Positions 62,244-64,000 of a stretch of 64,000 nucleotides of DNA are shown piece after piece. Under the pieces are notes generated by a model that did not search any database, was not told the DNA's origin, and saw only the letters and a list, made by a program, of their open reading frames with translations. Origin of the DNA: Prevotella sp. tf2-5 (GTDB lineage: Bacteria > Bacteroidota > Bacteroidia > Bacteroidales > Bacteroidaceae). Where the stretch lies: contig NZ_FOWK01000013.1 in the NCBI RefSeq assembly GCF_900115435.1, forward strand, positions 44,584-108,583. The letters are read 5' to 3'. The first letter of the stretch is position 1. Every line of letters starts with the position of its first letter. Made by a program: the position numbers and the translations under genes.

Positions 62244-63442
62244 TACCATTTTTGTCATTGAAGGAGGTGACGGCTCTGCATGGGGCTGAGATCAACGAGG
62301 CGGTGTGCCGCGTTGTGAAAGGGGGATGGTATCTCCAAGGGAAGGAGAATGAACGGTTTGAGGCTGACTATGCGCGGTTTATCGGGACTAGGTGTTGTAT
62401 AGGGTGTGCCAATGGACTGGATGCGCTCTTCCTGATCTTCCGTGCGTATCTGGAAATGGGGGTCATGCAACCGGGGGACGAGGTGATCGTTCCTGCTCAT
62501 ACGTATATCGCCACGATTCTTGCTATCACGGAGAATGGGTTGAAACCGGTGCTGGTGGAACCTAAACGGAACACACTGGAGATGGATGATGACAGGATAG
62601 AGGAGGCGATTTCTCCGAAGACTAAAGCGATCTGTATCGTACATCTGTATGGGCGTAATGCTTATACGGAGAAGATCGGGGCGCTTTGTGAGAAGTATCA
62701 GCTGAAACTGGTGGAGGACAGTGCGCAAGCGCATGGGGCGAAGGTAAAGGTTAGAGGTGAGAGGTTAGAGGTGAGAGGTGAAGGGTTCACGGTTAAGGGT
62801 GAGAGGTTAGAGGTTAGAGGTGAGAGGTTAGAGGTTAAAGTTACGGGAAGTATTGGGGATGCGGCAGGGCATTCGTTTTACCCGGGGAAGAACCTGGGGG
62901 CTCTGGGGGATGGCGGTGCTGTGACGACGAATGACCAGGAACTGGCTGCTGTCATCCGTGCCTTGGCGAACTATGGCTCCCCCCAGAAATATGTGTTTAA
63001 ATATGCGGGGCGTAACAGTCGGTTGGATGAGATACAGGCGGCTGTGCTGGATGTGAAGTTGAAATATCTGGAGGAGGATAACGAGCATCGCAGGGTGGTG
63101 GCTCATTATTATTATGAGCATATCGACAACCCGCTGGTGTCTTTGCCAGACTTGTTGCCTGATGAGCAGAATGTGTATCATTTGTTTCCGATCCTGGTGA
63201 GTGGGGGGAAGCGGGATGCGTTGCAGGCTTATCTGGCGGATAACGGGGTGGGGACGTTGATTCATTATCCGATTGCTCCGCATCAACAGGAGTGTTATGC
63301 CAATGCGGCATGGAACATGCCGAGGTTGCATCTGCCTGTCACGGAGCGGATTGCTAATGAGGAACTGAGTATCCCGATGGGGCCTGCGCTCTCGCTGGAG
63401 GATGCGAAGCGTGTTGTGGAGGTTGTTAATTGTTTTACTTAG
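62240..63442 (+). CDS. DegT-family sugar aminotransferase with an in-frame minisatellite
   Basis: 400 aa from ATG 62240. Family blocks: [11 protein letters not shown] (about 90), [10 protein letters not shown] (about 157), the PLP Lys217 in [14 protein letters not shown] and [21 protein letters not shown]. Right after QAHGAK, about 33 residues of RGERLEV-type repeats replace the short loop normally present before [11 protein letters not shown]. Otherwise length and motifs look normal. It probably transaminates a keto-sugar for a surface glycan; the start overlaps the dismutase stop. Confidence 0.83.
   Translation: MIPFLSLKEVTALHGAEINEAVCRVVKGGWYLQGKENERFEADYARFIGTRCCIGCANGLDALFLIFRAYLEMGVMQPGDEVIVPAHTYIATILAITENGLKPVLVEPKRNTLEMDDDRIEEAISPKTKAICIVHLYGRNAYTEKIGALCEKYQLKLVEDSAQAHGAKVKVRGERLEVRGEGFTVKGERLEVRGERLEVKVTGSIGDAAGHSFYPGKNLGALGDGGAVTTNDQELAAVIRALANYGSPQKYVFKYAGRNSRLDEIQAAVLDVKLKYLEEDNEHRRVVAHYYYEHIDNPLVSLPDLLPDEQNVYHLFPILVSGGKRDALQAYLADNGVGTLIHYPIAPHQQECYANAAWNMPRLHLPVTERIANEELSIPMGPALSLEDAKRVVEVVNCFT
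62741..62840 (+). repeat. GGTTAGAGGTGAGA minisatellite inside the aminotransferase gene
   Basis: About seven imperfect units of AGGTTAGAGGTGAG-type sequence over 100 bases, in frame, encoding RGERLEV repeats. The reverse complement of the unit also occurs near 24303. Confidence 0.8.
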
Positions 63443-63449
63443 ATTTTAA

Positions 63450-63860
63450 CAAAAACCTGAAAAACCCTCTTTTCTGAGATAAATGCTCTTATTCGAGCAT
63501 TTTGATGTTCTTAGTGATCATCTTCCTTGTGTGCAAGCACCCAGATAAGCTTACCCCTAATCCCATCATCCCTTTCAGGGACTCTATCTCATAAAAGAGC
63601 AAAAACCTAAAAAACACATTAGTGCTCCATTTTTTGGAATGCCCCTTTGGGGCTAGAAATTATTCAAAATTAACGATGATGTATTCTTGATCTGCCTGTC
63701 GTCAGCTCGCATGTTATTCTGCGTTCTAGTGCGCTCAAGCAAGCTTGGCTCCCTATCCCCCAGAATACCATTGCATCCTTCTTCAAAGGATGCTCAAGAA
63801 TACATCATCTCAAAAAATTATTCAAAGCTGGCGCCTCCCTAGACTAACTCCAAGAATATT
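63450..63860. repeat. Palindromic module D (two stem elements)
   Basis: Element D1: CTCTTTTCTGAGATA (63467-63481) pairs with TATCTCATAAAAGAG (63585-63599), one mismatch; its 5' arm is identical to A1. Element D2: AATTATTCAAAATTAAC precedes GATGATGTATTCTTGA (63677-63692), which pairs perfectly with TCAAGAATACATCATC (63796-63811), followed by TCAAAAAATTATTCAA. D2 has a stem unlike those of A2, B2 and C2. Confidence 0.75.
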
Positions 63861-64000
63861 TCAAGGCTAAAGCTCACACGGGGACAGTCCTAGGTTGTTA
63901 AGTTAATCTGTGAATTATTTGTTAATTTTAGGGGATAATATTTTAACTAAATATATTTACATATTTTAGTATATTGATTACTATTTTTCTTGTATAATTC
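63861..64000. other. AT-rich sequence at the window end
   Basis: No gene visible. The last 100 bases are very AT-rich and probably form the promoter region of a gene beyond the window. Confidence 0.4.

Noticed and set aside
44284..63860. Integron attC sites
   Set aside because: The modules have conserved ends and variable stems like attC, but the ends do not show the required AAC/GTT core sites and no integron integrase is in the window.
1..64000. CRISPR arrays, rRNA genes, complete tRNA genes
   Set aside because: No regularly spaced direct repeats, no rRNA-like sequence and no complete cloverleaf were seen; the only tRNA-like piece is the one at 15025-15104.

Overview
The window looks like a Bacteroidales chromosome, most likely Prevotellaceae. 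The intergenic promoters carry the Bacteroidetes -7 element TAnnTTTG (clear copies near 29493, 45020, 47709, 49223, 59853 and 61613). The gene families (WbuC cupin, four-helix-bundle IVS protein, PglC-like sugar transferase, rSAM/PqqD peptide cluster, SMEK-NACHT, putative AbiC) also fit that phylum. All assignments are from reading the sequence; no search was run.

Layout. (1) 1-12.8 kb is one dense plus-strand operon: a FabD-like transacylase, two acyl carrier proteins, three SDRs (one with every catalytic residue changed), a KAS III-like synthase, a FabZ-like dehydratase, a split transketolase, two metallo-beta-lactamase-fold hydrolases, an AMP-forming ligase, a fused LuxE-LuxC reductase and a VanZ-like protein. 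It looks like a secondary pathway that builds an acyl chain on an ACP, reduces it to an aldehyde and possibly condenses it with a two-carbon unit, probably to decorate a surface polysaccharide. (2) 13-20 kb holds an antisense zinc/HNH-like protein, a WbuC cupin, a tRNA-like structure, and then defence-type genes: a HEPN protein with AIPR, and a PHP-ATPase with a small partner. (3) 20.2-22.7 kb returns to polysaccharide genes (DegT aminotransferase, four-helix-bundle protein, sugar phosphotransferase), so the defence genes sit inside or beside a polysaccharide locus.

(4) 22.9-40.1 kb is a defence island: RES-domain protein with small partner, Septu-like ATPase/HNH, AbiC-like pair, a PARIS-like ATPase/DUF4435 pair with a degenerate HNH gene in front, SMEK-NACHT, AbiC-like protein and a large SIR2 protein. 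(5) 40.4-43.3 kb has a divergent GT2 glycosyltransferase and a small RiPP cluster (49-residue precursor, radical SAM/SPASM maturase, PqqD-like protein). (6) 43.4-49.7 kb contains a decayed RAYT transposase, AbiE and Panacea-type toxin-antitoxin pairs, separated by palindromic repeat modules. (7) 49.7-61.6 kb is more defence: AbiH, a reverse transcriptase, a nuclease-STAND NTPase, a second Septu-like operon with an extra helicase-associated-domain gene, and an ATPase/DUF4276 pair. (8) The end carries an iron superoxide dismutase coupled to a second DegT aminotransferase with an in-frame minisatellite, then another palindromic module.

The most unusual signal is the palindromic modules at about 44.3, 47.1, 48.7 and 63.5 kb. 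Their flanks are conserved, but the stem sequences differ between most copies while staying complementary. They border gene cassettes and share promoter duplications with them.
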